From the NCBI RefSeq assembly GCF_033115175.1, contig NC_084832.1:14807342-14871341 (forward strand): a stretch of 64,000 bases of DNA, written 5' to 3'. The DNA comes from Lepus europaeus. Its lineage: Eukaryota; Chordata; Mammalia; Lagomorpha; Leporidae. Each line of letters opens with the position of its first letter. Position 1 is the first letter of the stretch. This document shows, piece after piece, positions 32,831 through 45,803 of this stretch. The notes under the pieces were generated by a model that saw only the letters and a list, made by a program, of their open reading frames with translations, was not told the DNA's origin and did no database searches. Made by a program: the position numbers and the translations under genes.

Positions 32831-35800
32831 AAGCTCCATCCCTCACTATTTTGGCATCGGCTTCAATACCGAGCCTTATGAAAGCATTTTCTTTCAGGAT
32901 GAGTCCCAGAATTTTAGCAAAGATTTGAGAGCCAAGTACAAGAGGAGCATGTCCCTGTGCCTTAGAAGGGAAATGTGCCTGATGTATATTCTTGGCTTGG
33001 CATTCTGTGCCTCCTCTGTACTGGCTCGGTTTGCTGGCGACTCCCAGCTTTCAGCATGTTGGTCTGTGGGTGGACGTTGAGATTGACCCAGAGTAAGGAC
33101 ATCTTGGTGTTCACATTTCCTGTCTCCATTTCCTTGCTGACTTCCTTCTGATTAATGGTCAACCCTCCTCCCACCTGTGTTTCTGCCTGCTAGCCAGAGA
33201 GGCACTCTCCAACAGGAACCGATTTCCTGCAGTTTTGTAGCTAAAAATACCAATGAGGGAAGTCTTCAATTAATCTCCCTCCTCTCCAGCCTGTGTTGCA
33301 TGGGTTCTCCGGTTGTGCCCACATGTTAGAGTGGTGTAAGCCTCTGGCCTCCTGTTGAACGTTCTTAAATTGCCAAGGAAAGCGGAGGTTGGGGTGTCCT
33401 GGGCAGGGAGGTCCCTCCCCAGGGTCACAACAGGAGCAGACAGGACCTTAGGTTACACTGAAACAGAGTTTAAGTAAGCTACCGCAGGTCTACAGCTGTT
33501 TGACATGTCTAAACTCAGGGTTATCTCGGTTCATTTTGCAAGCAGCTGACTTTATTTTTAATTTTATTGTTAAATGTATAAGCACTGATTTAGCAAGCCA
33601 TTGTTCAGCCTCTAGTAGGCATTCGGAGAGACCCAGGCCTAGGAGGAAACTGTAAGAAAGATGAAGGTGCCACCTTCAAGAAGTTTTCAGTTAAGTGGAA
33701 CAAGCTTCTCTTTTATTTCTTGTGCTAAAGAAATATAGAGTTGTTGGAAATGAAAGCGTATTTGCCCCCACTCAATCTCAACATAGCAAACTTCCTCTCG
33801 TATTTTTGATCTATCAACAGACATTAGACGTGCTTAGGTTTTTTTCTCAACCATAAATTATTTATATAATCCAAGTCTTAAAGCAGTGCTTACTTCACTA
33901 CAATTGTCTTTTTAACAAAAAGTGCTCAGGTCCAGTAGATCAACTGTAACCATCAGCACCTTGTACTTGAGAACAAACAATGCCAGGCCACCCTCTGTGT
34001 GTGTCAGTAGGTGGCAGTCTGGCTTTGCACACATTGGGAGCCCAGACTTGAGTGGCATTCAGAAAGCCCTATGTAGTGCAAATCCCCATCATCAGGTTTT
34101 CCAGATCTTTTGGACTTAAAAGCAATAGGTTCTCTAAACCTGAAAATGTAAATATTTTTTGTGTGACTGAGCCATTTTGCAAAACTCTTAGTTTGTCTTC
34201 ACTGAACTCTGGGAGGAAACTTACTGGGAGGCAGATCTGTCACTGTTGCGCTCTGCAGTCAACTCCACTTTGTTCATAGATCCATACCTGTTGGAAACCC
34301 TTTCAGTTCTAACATACCTGGACCAGGTTCCTGAAACAGGCTTGTAGCTCTTACTTGCCTGGCTGGCTTCTCCTAAACTCTTGCTCAGAGAATTCAGTCG
34401 GCCATGCCCTGCTCAGCAGTTCTCCATCTCCCTAAGATACCGTTAGACTGTAGGTCTCCAACACAAACTTGTCAGTTGAATGATCAATAACATGGAGAGG
34501 ATTTGTGGTAATGACAGCTGACAAGTCCCTGTGAATTATCCATGAAAAACTTGTTTGCTGGGAAAATAGTCCCTAATGATGAAATTATGTGAATCCTGTG
34601 GAATTAGAGAACCAAAACCAAAACACTCAAAGACTCATGAATTGTACCATTGTCTAGATCCAGTAGTAGCATAGCGCATTCCATTCATTGCATCAGGTTC
34701 TGCAGAATCTCTGGAAATTCTGAGTTCATGGTAATCTTGAGTTGCTCTACTTACCAGAAAAATAAGACAGCCTTTCTTCAGACATTTTTATCATACTTTA
34801 GATATTTAACATTTGGCATTTTAATTTATTTAAATTGGTTGATTAACTAGATAAGTTTTACTCTATTTGGGGATCTAACTGATTTGGTTCCTTTGACTAA
34901 ATGAGTTTTACTCTATTTTTAAGCTTCATATGGAAGTAAGGAATTGATGGAATTATCTAACTACTTTGTTCATCACAAGATGTTGCTTCAAATTCCTCTT
35001 TTTCAGGAGTTGAGTAGCTAGTGCTAAATAAGACTTTAGGAGGCACTAGGAGCTCTTTACATGAAGCTGCTTTTCATTTCTTTGATGTCAAAGATGAACA
35101 CCCGTGTCCTGGAATTACACTTGGACTGCAAGGAGGCTGTCCCATCTGCTGGTGTCCAGGAGGGCACCCACCCTGAGTCCCTCCTCCATGCCTGGCCTCT
35201 GAAGCTCCACCCTTGAAGATGACCATGACAGACAGTCAGCCTTTAAAAACTCACATCCATGCATCTATTTCTACAGGTCATACATTAAAATCTGGGGGGC
35301 AGTTACACTGATTTTCCAAGCAAGAAGGTCATCTAGGTGTCCCATCAGAAAGGTGCCTAAGTGAGCACATTCAGGGGACAGTTGTGTGACGGTATTAGGG
35401 GTTATGGGTGGGGCTCTAAGAAAGGCTTGTAGAGGTGGATGACCACACCCTATCCAGGGCTGCCAAGGCTCTCTAGGACCTGGCTGCCTCTCCAGTCTCG
35501 TGTCCCATCAGTCTCACCTTGGCCTTCGGGACTTTCCTTCTGAGCACATCATCCTCTTTCCCGCCTTGGGGTGATGACAGTGGCTGTTTCTGGAACATTC
35601 TTCCCAAGGCCATCTCATGGCTAGTTTCCTTATCCACAGCTCACCTCCGATCTGTCTCGAGAGACCTCCCTTCATCAGCCAGCCTCATGTCCTCCTTCCC
35701 CTGCCCCGTGTCTTTCCCGGTCACCCCCTGTTCTGTTACCCCAGATTTTTTTCTTTCGAGCATCTTCACTCTCAAATTACCTCGTTTGCTCAGTTGAGTG

Positions 35801-36270
35801 CTCAGTTATTTTCTGCCTTCTCTCACTAGACTTTTATCATGATGATGATGATGATGATGATGAAGATGATGATGAGGCTTTTGTGTTTGAATAGGTGACT
35901 TTTGTTTGCCTAATGTTGGGTCCACTTAGTCTCTTGGAAATAATATACCATTGATTAGGAACTCAGTGAAGGTTGATTGAATGAATGAATTGATGGGTAA
36001 AAAAAAAGAATAAAATGTAAACTTATTACTTCAATACATAGGCCTGTCTGTTGGAATCAGTGACATGAGACTGTCAAGAACTGTGAAGGATGTGAGATTT
36101 TATCCTACTTGCAAGCTAACAGTTTACTGCCACAATTTTATGTGTACTGGCAGAAGATTTAAATCTTCAAAGTATGAGGTAAAGGTCAGTTTACTGTTTA
36201 TCATGGCAGTGGTGGCCAAAGCATCAGTATTTGGTGCAGCTCCCCAAGCCCAGATTTCCACAGGGGAATA
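32831..36270. other. 3.4 kb with no recognisable gene
   Basis: No exon, RNA gene or well-defined transposon recognised. A (GAT)n trinucleotide repeat sits at 35838-35875. Confidence 0.4.
35838..35875. repeat. (GAT)n trinucleotide microsatellite
   Basis: About 12 GAT units with one GAA interruption. Confidence 0.9.
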
Positions 36271-36285
36271 TAAAGAGTACACGGT

Positions 36286-36572
36286 GGCCAGCGCCGCGGC
36301 TCACTAGGCTAATCCTCTGCCTGCGGTGCTGGCACCCCGGGTTCTAGTCCAGGTTGGGGCGCCAGATTCTGTCCCAGTTGCTCCTCTTCCAGTCAAGCTC
36401 TCTGCTGTGGCCAGGGAAGGCAGTGGAGGATGGCCCAAGTGCTTGGGCCCTGTACCTGCATGGGAGACCAGGAGGAAGCACCTGGCTCCTGGCTTCTAAT
36501 AGGCGCAATGCACCAGCTGCAACGCGCCGGTGTAGTGGCCACTTTGGGGGTGAACCAATGGCAAAAGGAAGA

Positions 36573-36608
<36 letters not shown>

Positions 36609-36642
36609 ACTGTCTAACTCTGCCTGTCAAAAAATAAAAAAT
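36286..36642 (+). mobile_element. C-SINE with long (TC)n tail
   Basis: Head GGCCAGCGCCGCGGCTCACT, core and an expanded TC run (about 36578-36603), CTGTCAAAAAATAAAA tail. Near-perfect target duplication (AAAGAGTACA(C/T)GGT) lies at 36272-36285 and 36644-36657. Confidence 0.9.
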
Positions 36643-37289
36643 AAAAGAGTACATGGTAACATCTGCACATGTAGTGGGAGCATTACAGGAGAGGAACTCT
36701 AAACTCAGGGAACCCAAATGTTTTATAATGGGCAGCCAGCCTGCCTGACCACTGCCCTGAAGGGAGACATTATCTTTATCATATTGAACAAAAACAGATG
36801 AAAAAACATGGCAAGGATGATGGATGATAGAATAAAAATTTCACAAAATGTCAGATTTGATTAGAGAACTGTGAATGGAAATGTAAGCGATCAATGTAAA
36901 GTCTGATTTTATACTTGAAAAAAATAAACCCCCCAAATGTAAAAAAACACTTCTGTTTCCAAATCAAGGTATATTGTGGCTCTTCTGTATTTACTATGTA
37001 ACTCTTCTAATCTGGAGAATTCTTTTTAGTTTGGGAGTTTCATTGGAAGAGAGACATTTATAAACTTGCTAAGGGGAATCTGGAAGAAAGGACCTGGAAT
37101 GTGTAACTTTTTTTTGGAAAAGAGAACACTAGGAGAATTAAGGAAATAACATTTATTGATTATATATTCTACTTTAGGGAGCTTACCCATCTGTCTTTAT
37201 GTATTTGGAGGTTATCAGCTGAAGGAGAGGAGGTGGGAACTTGTGTGGCTTCAGACAGCTGCCATACCTGTGGCATTATCATAGCTGCC

Positions 37290-37500
37290 ATTCACTGCAT
37301 GCCTACTGTGATAGATACACTGCAATATGTCCTCCAACAATGCAACAACGACCAGCCCTGACTATGTGATAGACATCATGTCAGACACTTCATTTGGATG
37401 ATTTTACTTAATCTTTCCAGCGATCTTTAGAGGACGGTACTAATTTTTTTCCCATTTAACAATGAGGAAAGTGGGTCTGAGAGAGATATGGTTACGAAGT
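37290..37500. mobile_element. MIR SINE remnant
   Basis: Ordered MIR phrases: ATGCCTACTGTG, TCAGACACTTCATTTGGATG, TTACTTAATCTTTCCAGCGA, CCATTTAACAATGAGGAAAG, and a CTGAGAGAGATATGGTTAC end. Ancient and shared by all mammals. Confidence 0.75.
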
Positions 37501-38454
37501 GGATTTTGGCTCGGTATGGAGAAGAACCCTTTCACTATTAAAACTGCCTCAAATGGGCCAGGCCATGCTGTAAGACATGAGGTTATTGCCCTTGGTGCTA
37601 ATCAAGAATTGTCTCCTTTTGATCAAGGATGCTACTGGACATTGATGTTCAGATACAGGAAGGTGACTTCAGGGAAGTGTTTTAAGTGGGAAGGGGGAAG
37701 AGGTGGGGTGTGTTCTGTCCCTGCAGGAAGAAGGTGAGACAGAGAGCAGGCACCGAAGCACGTTGGAGGCTGGTTTGTGCAATGAGCTTTGCCCTAAGGC
37801 AGACCAGAGAGACTGCCTGGTGAGTGTCCCCCTCTGCTAGTCCTTCCATAGCCCACCTGTCCTGCCCCCAGCGGTGTCTAACTTGGCAGTGGCTGTGGCT
37901 GTGCGTGTGCTGATAATGACAATGTGCACCTCACATGTTGGGGAGTTCTGTTTTGCCCTCAATTGACTCCCCACCACAGGCGAGATTGTAGGGGTGAGAA
38001 AGTCCAGGCACCTACTGAAAGCTTTAATATTGCCATTCACCAAGTTTCTGGTGGACCACACATACCTTCAATAGCCCATCACGCCTTTGGCAGAGGAATC
38101 TGCTCAGTCTGTGCTTCTGAATTGTCCCAATCCCCATGTAAGAGTCCCTCTGGGAAGCACTGCTTGTTGGTTCCAGTTTCAGCTTTGAGAACTTTGTGGT
38201 GAGTGTTTGATTTATCTTGCACTTGTTTCTGTGACTTGGTGTCTACTACTGTGCAAAAATCACTAAAAACGTACAGACTAAAGCAACATTTGTTTACTAG
38301 CTCATAGTTCTGTAGACCAGAAGTTTGAGTGGGATTAGCTGGTTTTTCTTCTTAGGATTTCACGAGGCAAGTCAAAATCAGAGTATTGGCTGGACTGGTC
38401 TCTTATTTGGACATTTCGGGACAGAATTTGCTTCTAGGCTCATTTGGTTTGAGG
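37501..38454. other. Unrecognised sequence
   Basis: No gene recognised. 38225-38440 resembles part of an old LTR-type repeat (TAAAGCAACATTTGTTTACT...CTCATAGTTCTGTAGACCAG), but I could not define its ends. Confidence 0.35.
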
Positions 38455-38825
38455 CAGATGCTATCTTCTAAAAGTTTGCACCCCTGCAAAATTTCGTATG
38501 TAGAAATCCTAACCCGTGAAGTGATGGTATTAGGAGGTGAGAAGTTTGAAGAGGTGATTGGGTAATGAGGGTGGAACCCTCCTGGGTTGGATTAGTGCCT
38601 TTATATAAGAGACCTGAGGGAACATATTTGTCCCTTCTGCCATGTGAGGATCCTGTGAGAAGGTATCAGCTAGGAGAAAACTGTCTACACCAGATATCAA
38701 ATCTACTGGTGTCCTTTTCTTGGCCTTCCTAGCCTCCAGAACTGTGAAAAAGAAATTTCTGTGGTTTATAAGCCACCCAGTTGACTACATTTTGCTCTAG
38801 AAACCTGGCCAGGCCAACACAGAAT
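38455..38825 (+). mobile_element. Ancient LTR-type repeat (same family as 16550-16950)
   Basis: Phrases GTAGAAATCCTAACCC, GTGATGGTATTAGGAGGTGA, GGTGATTGGGTAATGAGGGT, CATGTGAGGATCC, CCTAGCCTCCAGAACTGTGA, AAATTTCTGTGGTTTATAAG, CCACCCAGTTG appear in the order of that repeat. Family naming (MaLR/MLT1-type) is tentative. Confidence 0.5.
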
Positions 38826-39282
38826 TTGATTCGTTGTGACTGTGGGGTGAGATGCCCATTCCCTTGCTGGCTGTTAGTTGGGGATCACCCTCAGCTCTTA
38901 GAGGTCACCTATACTCTGTGCCTTTGACCCCCTTCACGCGAGCCCTTTTCATGTGCTTGGAATTGCTCTGAGGTCTTCTGCCATCACTCTAAGGAAGCTC
39001 TACTTTACAGGGCTCTATGATTAGATTAGCTTCAACTGAATAACTCCAAGTCAACCAAAAACTTGCTTTTTCCAAATGACGTAATACACATAATCACAGT
39101 GTTGATGTGTCAACATATCTCAGGTCCCACCAAACTCAAAGGGGAAAGGTTTATACAAAGGTGAAAGTCATTATTTATTCTGCAGTTCTACCTACTGCAT
39201 TTGTCTTCTCGTGTCTGATTGAATGTTAGCAAGAGTGCAAGAATACTGCTACCTAACCATTCTTTGAAAGTCTGGGCCTGAA

Positions 39283-40885
39283 AAAACAATCTAAATGAAA
39301 GATCCTGGTGAACAAGACCCCAGCAGAAGGAACAGGCCATCAAGGAGTGAGGCGCCTTTCTCTGAAGGGAGGAAGGAACCTCCACTGTGATAACGGCCTT
39401 GACTAAACAAGTTCAGAGTCGGTGAACTTAAGGGACTTCCATAGCCTAGACAGCTCATAGCAAGAGTCTCGGGTGATTGCTGACATCATAAATAAGAGTG
39501 CCAATTGTTAAATCAACAATGGGAGTCACTGGGTACATGCTCCCCACGTAGGATCTCTGTCCTTAATGTGTTTTACTATGAAACTTAAAAACACTACTAG
39601 TCGAACAATACCCTATACCTTGTGTGGTTGTGTGAGTGCAGCCTATGGAAATCCTTGCTTAGTATATACTAAGTTGATCTTCAGTATATGAAGGTAACTG
39701 AAAATGAAACTCGATGAAGGGCGGGATGGGAGAGGGAGTGGGAGAGGGGAGGGCCTCGGGAGGGAGGGAGGTTGGAGGGGGGAAGCCACAACAATACAAA
39801 AGTTCCACTTTGTAAATTCACATTTATTAAATAAAAAATAATAACTATATAACAAACAAAAAATAAAAGAAAAAAAAGAACTTAATACTTTACCCTTTTA
39901 GTATTTTTTATGTTCTACTTAAAACTATTGGTTGAACTCTGTAATTAATACACAATTATTCTTAGGTGTTTAATTAATGCTATAACTAGTACTCAAACAG
40001 TATTTTTTTTCATTTATTAAACTTTTATTTAATGAATATAAATTTCCAAAGTACAGCTTATGGGTTACAATGGCTTCCCCCCTCCCATAACTTCCCTCCC
40101 ACCCGCAACCCTCCCCTTTCCCTCTCCCTCTCCCTTTCCATTCACATCAAGATTCATTTTCAATTCTCTTTATATACAGAAGATCAGTTTAGTATATATT
40201 AGGTAAAGATTTCAACAGTTTGCCCCCATATAGCAACACAAAGTGAAAAAAAAACTGTTGGAGTACTAGTTATAGCATTAAATAAGAGTGTACAGCACAT
40301 TAAAGACAGAGATCCTACATAATTTTTTAAAAAAATTAATTAATTTTCTATGCCATTTCCAATTTAACACCAGGTTTTTATTTTTATTTCCAATTATCTT
40401 TATATACAGAAGATCGATTCAGTATATAATTAGTAAAGATCTCATCAGTTTGTACCCACACAGAAACACAAAGTGTAAAAATACTCTTTCAGTATTAGTT
40501 ATAGCATCACTGCACATTGGACAACACATTAAGGACAGATCCCACATGGGATGTAAGTACACAGTGACTCCTGTTGCTGACTTAACAATTTGACACTCAA
40601 ATAGTATTTTACACTTTGTGTTTCTGTGTGGGTGCAAACTGTTGAAATGTTTACTTAATATGTGCTAAATTGATCTTCTGTATTTAAAGATAATTGAAAA
40701 TTAATCTTGATGTGAATGGAAGAGGAGAGGGGGTGGGAGAGGGGAGTGTTGTGGGTGGGAGGGAAGTTATGGGGGGGGGGCTATTGTAATCCATAAGCTG
40801 TACTTTGGAAATTTATGTTCATTAAATAAAATTTTTAAAAAAGAGAGTATAATTACATATTGACACAATTAAAAAAAAATAAAAA
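39283..40885. mobile_element. Nested, rearranged L1 3'-end pile-up
   Basis: The whole block lies within a 17-bp target duplication, GAAAGTCTGGGCCTGAA (39266-39282 and 40886-40902). Plus-strand L1 3' UTR with G-rich tract and A-tail runs 39283 to about 39875. A second plus-strand segment with an internal deletion is at about 39880-40003. A minus-strand L1 3' end starts at about 40004 and runs to about 40355 (C-rich tract at 40080-40140). Another minus-strand segment runs to about 40600, and a plus-strand 3' end with A-tail covers about 40602-40885. So at least one L1 inserted into another, and one part shows inversion. No coding capacity. The exact insertion order is not resolved. Confidence 0.75.
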
Positions 40886-41039
40886 GAAAGTCTGGGCCTG
40901 AACAACAGAGACTGAATTATTACCAGAGTAGTCATACTGTGTTAATGTAAACTAGGGGGCATGTCTCTCTGTGTTTGTTTGGGAGTAGGTAGTTATAGTC
41001 TCCAGTATCCAAGATGTGTGTGAGGATAAATGGCTTTGG

Positions 41040-41520
41040 TTTCTTTTGGAAATTGTAGTTCATTTATATAATTCCAAAACATAGACATTTTAAAAGAAAT
41101 TTGAAAGAAAATCAAAATTTCCCAGAGTTTAAATTTGGGGTGTCTTTGTCTATGTATGTATTCTCCAATATTGTATTATGAGCACTTTTTTTGTCATTAA
41201 TTGCTCCTCACAAATACAATTTCAATGGGTATACATAGTGTTGTATCCTTTAGGTATGACATGGTATTTTTTCTGCTATTTCCTATTATTGGGTATTTAA
41301 GTAATTGCGTTCAACAATTTGTTGTAAAATACATCTTTGTACTTTTATGACTGATCTCTAGATGTGGGATTTTTTTGTGTTAAAGAGTATGAAAAATTTT
41401 AAAGCTTCTTACATATACTCACCAAATTTGTCTCAATGAAGATTATACCAATTATATTACCTTCAAGAGAATATGAGCAATCTTATCTCACTGTAATCTT
41501 TCCTCCCATTAATTATTTAA
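41040..41520. mobile_element. Ancient L1-like AT-rich fragment
   Basis: Decayed AT-rich sequence with L1-like phrase order. No open frame. Low-confidence assignment. Confidence 0.3.
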
Positions 41521-41689
41521 CCATCATCAGTCAATTTGATAGCATGTTGAACTCTGTGAACTTGCCAACATCTGATCACTTTATGGCCCACAGAAACATT
41601 AGTTTCATGTAGTTCAACCTAAAATATTAATGATAAGGATTAAAATCCCGGAAAACACTTTCTGAGCCCATACTTTCCTAGTTGTGGAT

Positions 41690-42021
41690 GAAGAAACACG
41701 TGTGTATCCAGGCAGTGGAGGCCAGAGGCTATGTGTCACTTCCTCGGATTATTTTCAGGGAATTGGTTTGGGCCCAAGCAGGCTCCACCTGTGGTGGATG
41801 CCTTTGCAGATTTAGGTATCATTTACAGTTATCTGTCCAAAGGGACTGGTTTTTTGGAAACTGGAAAGCAATTGTATTGTCAGCTTTCTGTGCTATAGTG
41901 AGATACCCAGTATGTGGTGCTAGCCCCAGTGAGGCCCCTCTGGCTGCATCACCTCTTGACAGAAGGCATCATGGTGGGAGGATCTTTAAGAGGGAGAGAC
42001 ACATGGTAAGACAGGAAAAGA

Positions 42022-42055
<34 letters not shown>

Positions 42056-42600
42056 CTGAGGCTAGCTGCAGTCCCAGGAGAACTATATCAATCCCTTCTG
42101 AGGGCACACCCCCAGTGACCTAAGGATGTCCCACTAAGCCCATCTCTTAAAGGCCCACCACCTCTTTTTTTTTTTAAGATTTATTTTATTTTATTTGAAA
42201 GACAGAGTTAGAGAGAGGTAGAGACAGAGACAGACGTCTTCCATCTGCTGGTTCACTCCCCAGATGGCTGCAATGGTCGGAGCTGCACCAATCTGAAGGC
42301 AGGAGCCAGGAGCTTCTTCTGGGTCTCCTACATGGGTGCAGGGGCCCAAGGACTTGGGCCATCTTCTACTTCCTTCCCAGGCCATAACAGAGAGCTGTAT
42401 CGGAAGTGGAGTGGCCAGGACTAGAACCGGCGCCATATGGGATGTGGGCGCTTCAGGTCAGGGCTTTAACCCGCTGCACTACAGCGCCGGGTCCGGCCCA
42501 CCACCTCTTAATATCACCACACTGAGAACCAAGCTTGCAAACACATCTGTCCTGTTGGGACACATTTAGGCCACATCCAAATCATAGCAGTGATTCATTT
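41690..42600. mobile_element. Ancient LTR-type repeat, split by a SINE
   Basis: Fragments GCCTCTGGCTGCATCACCTC-like, GAAGGCATCATGGTGGGAGG, a (GA)n tract at 42016-42057, GGGCACACCCCCAGTGACC, and after the SINE AATATCACCACACTGAGAAC and GGGACACATTTAGGCCACAT occur in the order of an old mammalian repeat. I am unsure of the family. Confidence 0.4.
42167..42494 (-). mobile_element. Older C-type SINE, reverse
   Basis: Reversed tail TTTTTTTTAAGATTTATTTT, GACAGAGTTAGAGAGAGGTA, core, and head ending CACTACAGCGCCGGGTCC. Perfect 15-bp target duplication GGCCCACCACCTCTT at 42152-42166 and 42495-42509. Confidence 0.9.
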
Positions 42601-43660
42601 TACAAGAATTCTTTCCAGGTTGTTGTCATTGTCCTTTTCTATATAGGAAATGAGCATTGGAGCAACTTGAGGATTTGCCATCACTAGTAAAATCGAGAAA
42701 GAAATCATTACAAACAATCACTTCAACATTTTAAAATATTTTCTTAATTCACAGAACACTTGTTTCAGCCAAATTTTGATGACGTCAGTGATGTTCTGCC
42801 CCCAGCTGATCCCTGAGAATGAGACAGAAGGAAGCCGCTGAAGGGCTGAGTAGTTAGTTGGCGTTTCTGCCCGTCTGTTTCATTCCAAGAAAAATTTCTG
42901 TTGCTACAGTATTCTCCTGCAGTACCCCATGCCCTTGAGGACATTTGGTTACTTAGCAGGCTGACAGTTTAAACACAAGGCCGGAATTTGCAAATCCATA
43001 ATCATTTTCTGAAGGTAGGTGGGGCTTTGCATTGGCTTGACTCTACCTCTGCGAAGTGGTCTCTAGTGCTGGTGGCCTGATGGCTGGTCCCCAGCTTTCT
43101 CTTTTGTGGAGCATAGTTGAGGGCTTGCAGCTTAATGATTGCAGGTAAATATGGCAGTGGCTAGGAGGCCCCTGGGTGGACAGGCGTGGGAGAGAAAACC
43201 CTGAGCTCTTCTCAGAGCAGCATGTGGCTGAGTCAGGAGCAGCCCCCGGGTGGCGGTGACTCATTGTCCTGCAAGCTGGGGCTGCTACCTCAGGGGCACG
43301 TGGAGAAGTCACGGGCATTTCTCAGAGGACTGCTGCTGCCCCATCGCCTCAGACTATTTTTGAACTTAGTGCTTCTGTCAGGAATTCCTTCCGCTAACAA
43401 CAGAAGCTCTATCCTGCCTATCTCTCTGCGGGCATTTGAAGCCAGCCAGTGAAGCCCTGAAATGGAAAGCAGACATGAGTTTATTCAGATTTTTAGGTGA
43501 TTCAGTATCAACCTCATATCTAGATCTTTGGGGAGCATTTCTCTCTTTTGGGGGTGAAAATGGGCTTGGCAATGGTGGGGAATGGGAAGGTAGTATTGTG
43601 GATCAAGGCCCTTCTTCATTATGATATGCTTTTTAACTATTTGGAGTAGGTGGTGGATGT
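42601..43660. other. Unrecognised sequence with a palindromic CRE
   Basis: No gene recognised. A full TGACGTCA cyclic-AMP response element lies at 42780-42787. Confidence 0.4.
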
Positions 43661-43675
43661 TAAAAATGCAAATTC

Positions 43676-43987
43676 TAGGGGCAGGTGGTGTTGTGGTGTA
43701 GCAGGGCAGGCATCCCATATCAGAATTCTGGTTTGGGTCCCAGACGCTCCACTTTCCTTCCAGCTTCCTGCTGTTGCACCTAGGAAAGCAGAGAAAGATG
43801 GCCCAAGTGCTTGTGTCTCTGGTCACCCATGTGGGAAATGCAGATGGTGTTCCTGGTTCCTGACTTTGGTCTGGCTCAGCCCTGGCTGTTGTGGCCATAT
43901 GGTATGTGAATCAGCAGATGGAAGATTCCCCCCCTTCCCATTATCTGGTATTCTACCTTTCAAATAAATTGCTAAAATAAATCCTTT
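43676..43987 (+). mobile_element. Older C-type SINE inside a MER5-like element
   Basis: Head GGGCAGGTGGTGTTGTGGTG, GGCATCCCATATCAGAATTC, core, and tail TTTCAAATAAATTGCTAAAA. Target duplication AAA(A/G)ATGCAAATTC lies at 43663-43675 and 43988-44001. The right flank reads directly into MER5-type sequence. Confidence 0.82.
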
Positions 43988-44170
43988 AAAGATGCAAATT
44001 CAAATTCAGTAGGTCTGGGTTGGGACCTGAGAATCCATATTTCTCAAGTGGTCCAGGACCACAGTGTGGATTTTTACCTTTGCTTGAACATATGGATCAT
44101 CCTGGTGGGATTAAAAAATGACCAAAATCCAGGTTCCATCTCAGTTCAACTAACTCAGAATATATCTATC
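43988..44170. mobile_element. MER5-type hAT remnants
   Basis: Phrases ATTCAGTAGGTCTGGGTTGG, GACCTGAGAATCCATATTTC, then a second start CTTGAACATATGGATCATCC and CAACTAACTCAGAATAT follow MER5 order. Probably two abutting fragments. Confidence 0.6.
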
Positions 44171-44940
44171 TATTGAGATAGATATATGTCTACCCATGAC
44201 GATTTCCTCCTACACATTGATTTTGGCCACATCTGGACACACTGTGGGCTTCATAATCAGCTGCCATGGCTTAAGCTCTTCCCTCAGCTATGCCATTTCC
44301 TTCTACCGATCTTTTCTCAGATGCCCAGGATAGCTTAGGTGTAGCCATTGCCACCCTTCAAGACTGATTTCACACTCCAGTTCTTCTAAAATTCCCACTC
44401 CCTCTCCCTCAGAATCAATCTATGTGTATTGCACACCAGTCTGCTTTGTGTTGGTCATCTTGATCTATGTCACTTTCCTGCTCCATACTGTAATTTCCTT
44501 GAGAGTGAAGACCATCTCTTATTTATCTTTCCAGCCCTCCTGGTATTAAATACAACATGCTTTCACATAGGAGAACTCAATGCTGCCCCCTCAGTGGGAA
44601 ACATGGCTTCTCAGCACTACAGTGAGAAAGGTATCTCTGAAGGGTAGATTATGGCCCATCTTCTGGAGGTATTTTGTGAGAGCAGAGACCAATTCAGGGA
44701 TGGCTGGACTTGGTAGGTCCAGTATGGAATAACTCTTCCAGTCTGAAGTAACTTCAAAAGGTTCTAGATAAGTCAAGTCAACTTTGGTTTAAATGTAGAC
44801 TATGTCTACCTGACACTGAGAGCACAAGAAGCTTGCATTTGCTTTCACCTTGGAAAGTTCACCTGCAACCTCAGACTTAACTGAGAATGACTCAGGATGG
44901 GGGTGGTTCTGGAAGACAGTTTGTGCTAAGGAACAGGAAA
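44171..44940. other. Unrecognised non-coding sequence
   Basis: No gene or repeat recognised. Confidence 0.4.
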
Positions 44941-44959
44941 GGTGCTCTGAGGTGGAATG

Positions 44960-45070
44960 TTTTATCCATATGCCCTTATTTCTCACAATGACCCTATGAG
45001 GTGTATGCAATTAGTCACCTAACAATAGAGAAAGTGAAGCTTAGCCAGGTCAGTTATCTGCTGACCCGTG
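44960..45070. mobile_element. MIR-like fragment
   Basis: CTCACAATGACCCTATGAGG, CAATAGAGAAAGTGAAGCTT and AGCCAGGTCAGTTATCTGCT are in MIR order. Confidence 0.55.
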
Positions 45071-45391
45071 ATGTTGACCATGTTTACACCAAACTCAGCC
45101 CAACTCCAAAACCAATACTTGCTTTAGAGGAGACATCTGCACTTGTTTTTTGCCCAATCTCCAGCTGAGATTTCCTTTTGATTGAGAGAGAAGATGATGA
45201 TGCAGCCTACTTCTAAACCTGCTCACTCAACAGGACTGAGTCAATCCCCTTGGAAGCCCTCTTCCTCCTCCCACTGACTCTAGACTGGAAACTCCAAGGG
45301 GACAGGGATGGAGAACTTCACTATGTATCTTGCTGTTCAGTAGAATTCAGAAAAGTGCAACGGTTAATTGTACAGACTTAGAAAACAGACT
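45071..45391. other. Unrecognised non-coding sequence
   Basis: No gene or repeat recognised. Confidence 0.4.
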
Positions 45392-45512
45392 TATCTATTT
45401 ATCTACTTATTTACTTATTTTAAAGGCAGAATGATGTAACAGAGAGAGAAAGACAGAGATATGGAGATATGGAGGGAGAAGACAGAGATACACACTCTCT
45501 CTCTCACACACA

Positions 45513-45558
<46 letters not shown>

Positions 45559-45803
45559 TCTTTCGTTCATTGTTTTACTCCCCAAATGGCTACAACAGCC
45601 AGGGCTGGGTCAGGCTGAAGCTAAGAGCCAGGAACTCCATCTGGATCTCCCACTTGGGTGGCAGGGGACCAGGCACTTGAGCCATCATCTGCGTTGAGCT
45701 TTCCCAGGTATATTAGCAGAAAGCTGAATTGGAAGCAGGGCTGCTGGGACTCCAATCAGGCATGACATGTGGCAACTTAACCTGCTACATCACAACACTG
45801 GCC
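45392..45803 (-). mobile_element. Old SINE with CA/GA microsatellite tail
   Basis: Reversed tail of TATT/TTAC units, AAAGGCAGAATGATGTAACA, a CT-CA-GA microsatellite block at 45493-45557, then core and a head ending ACATCACAACACTGGCC. The microsatellite has grown from the SINE's simple tail. Confidence 0.75.
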
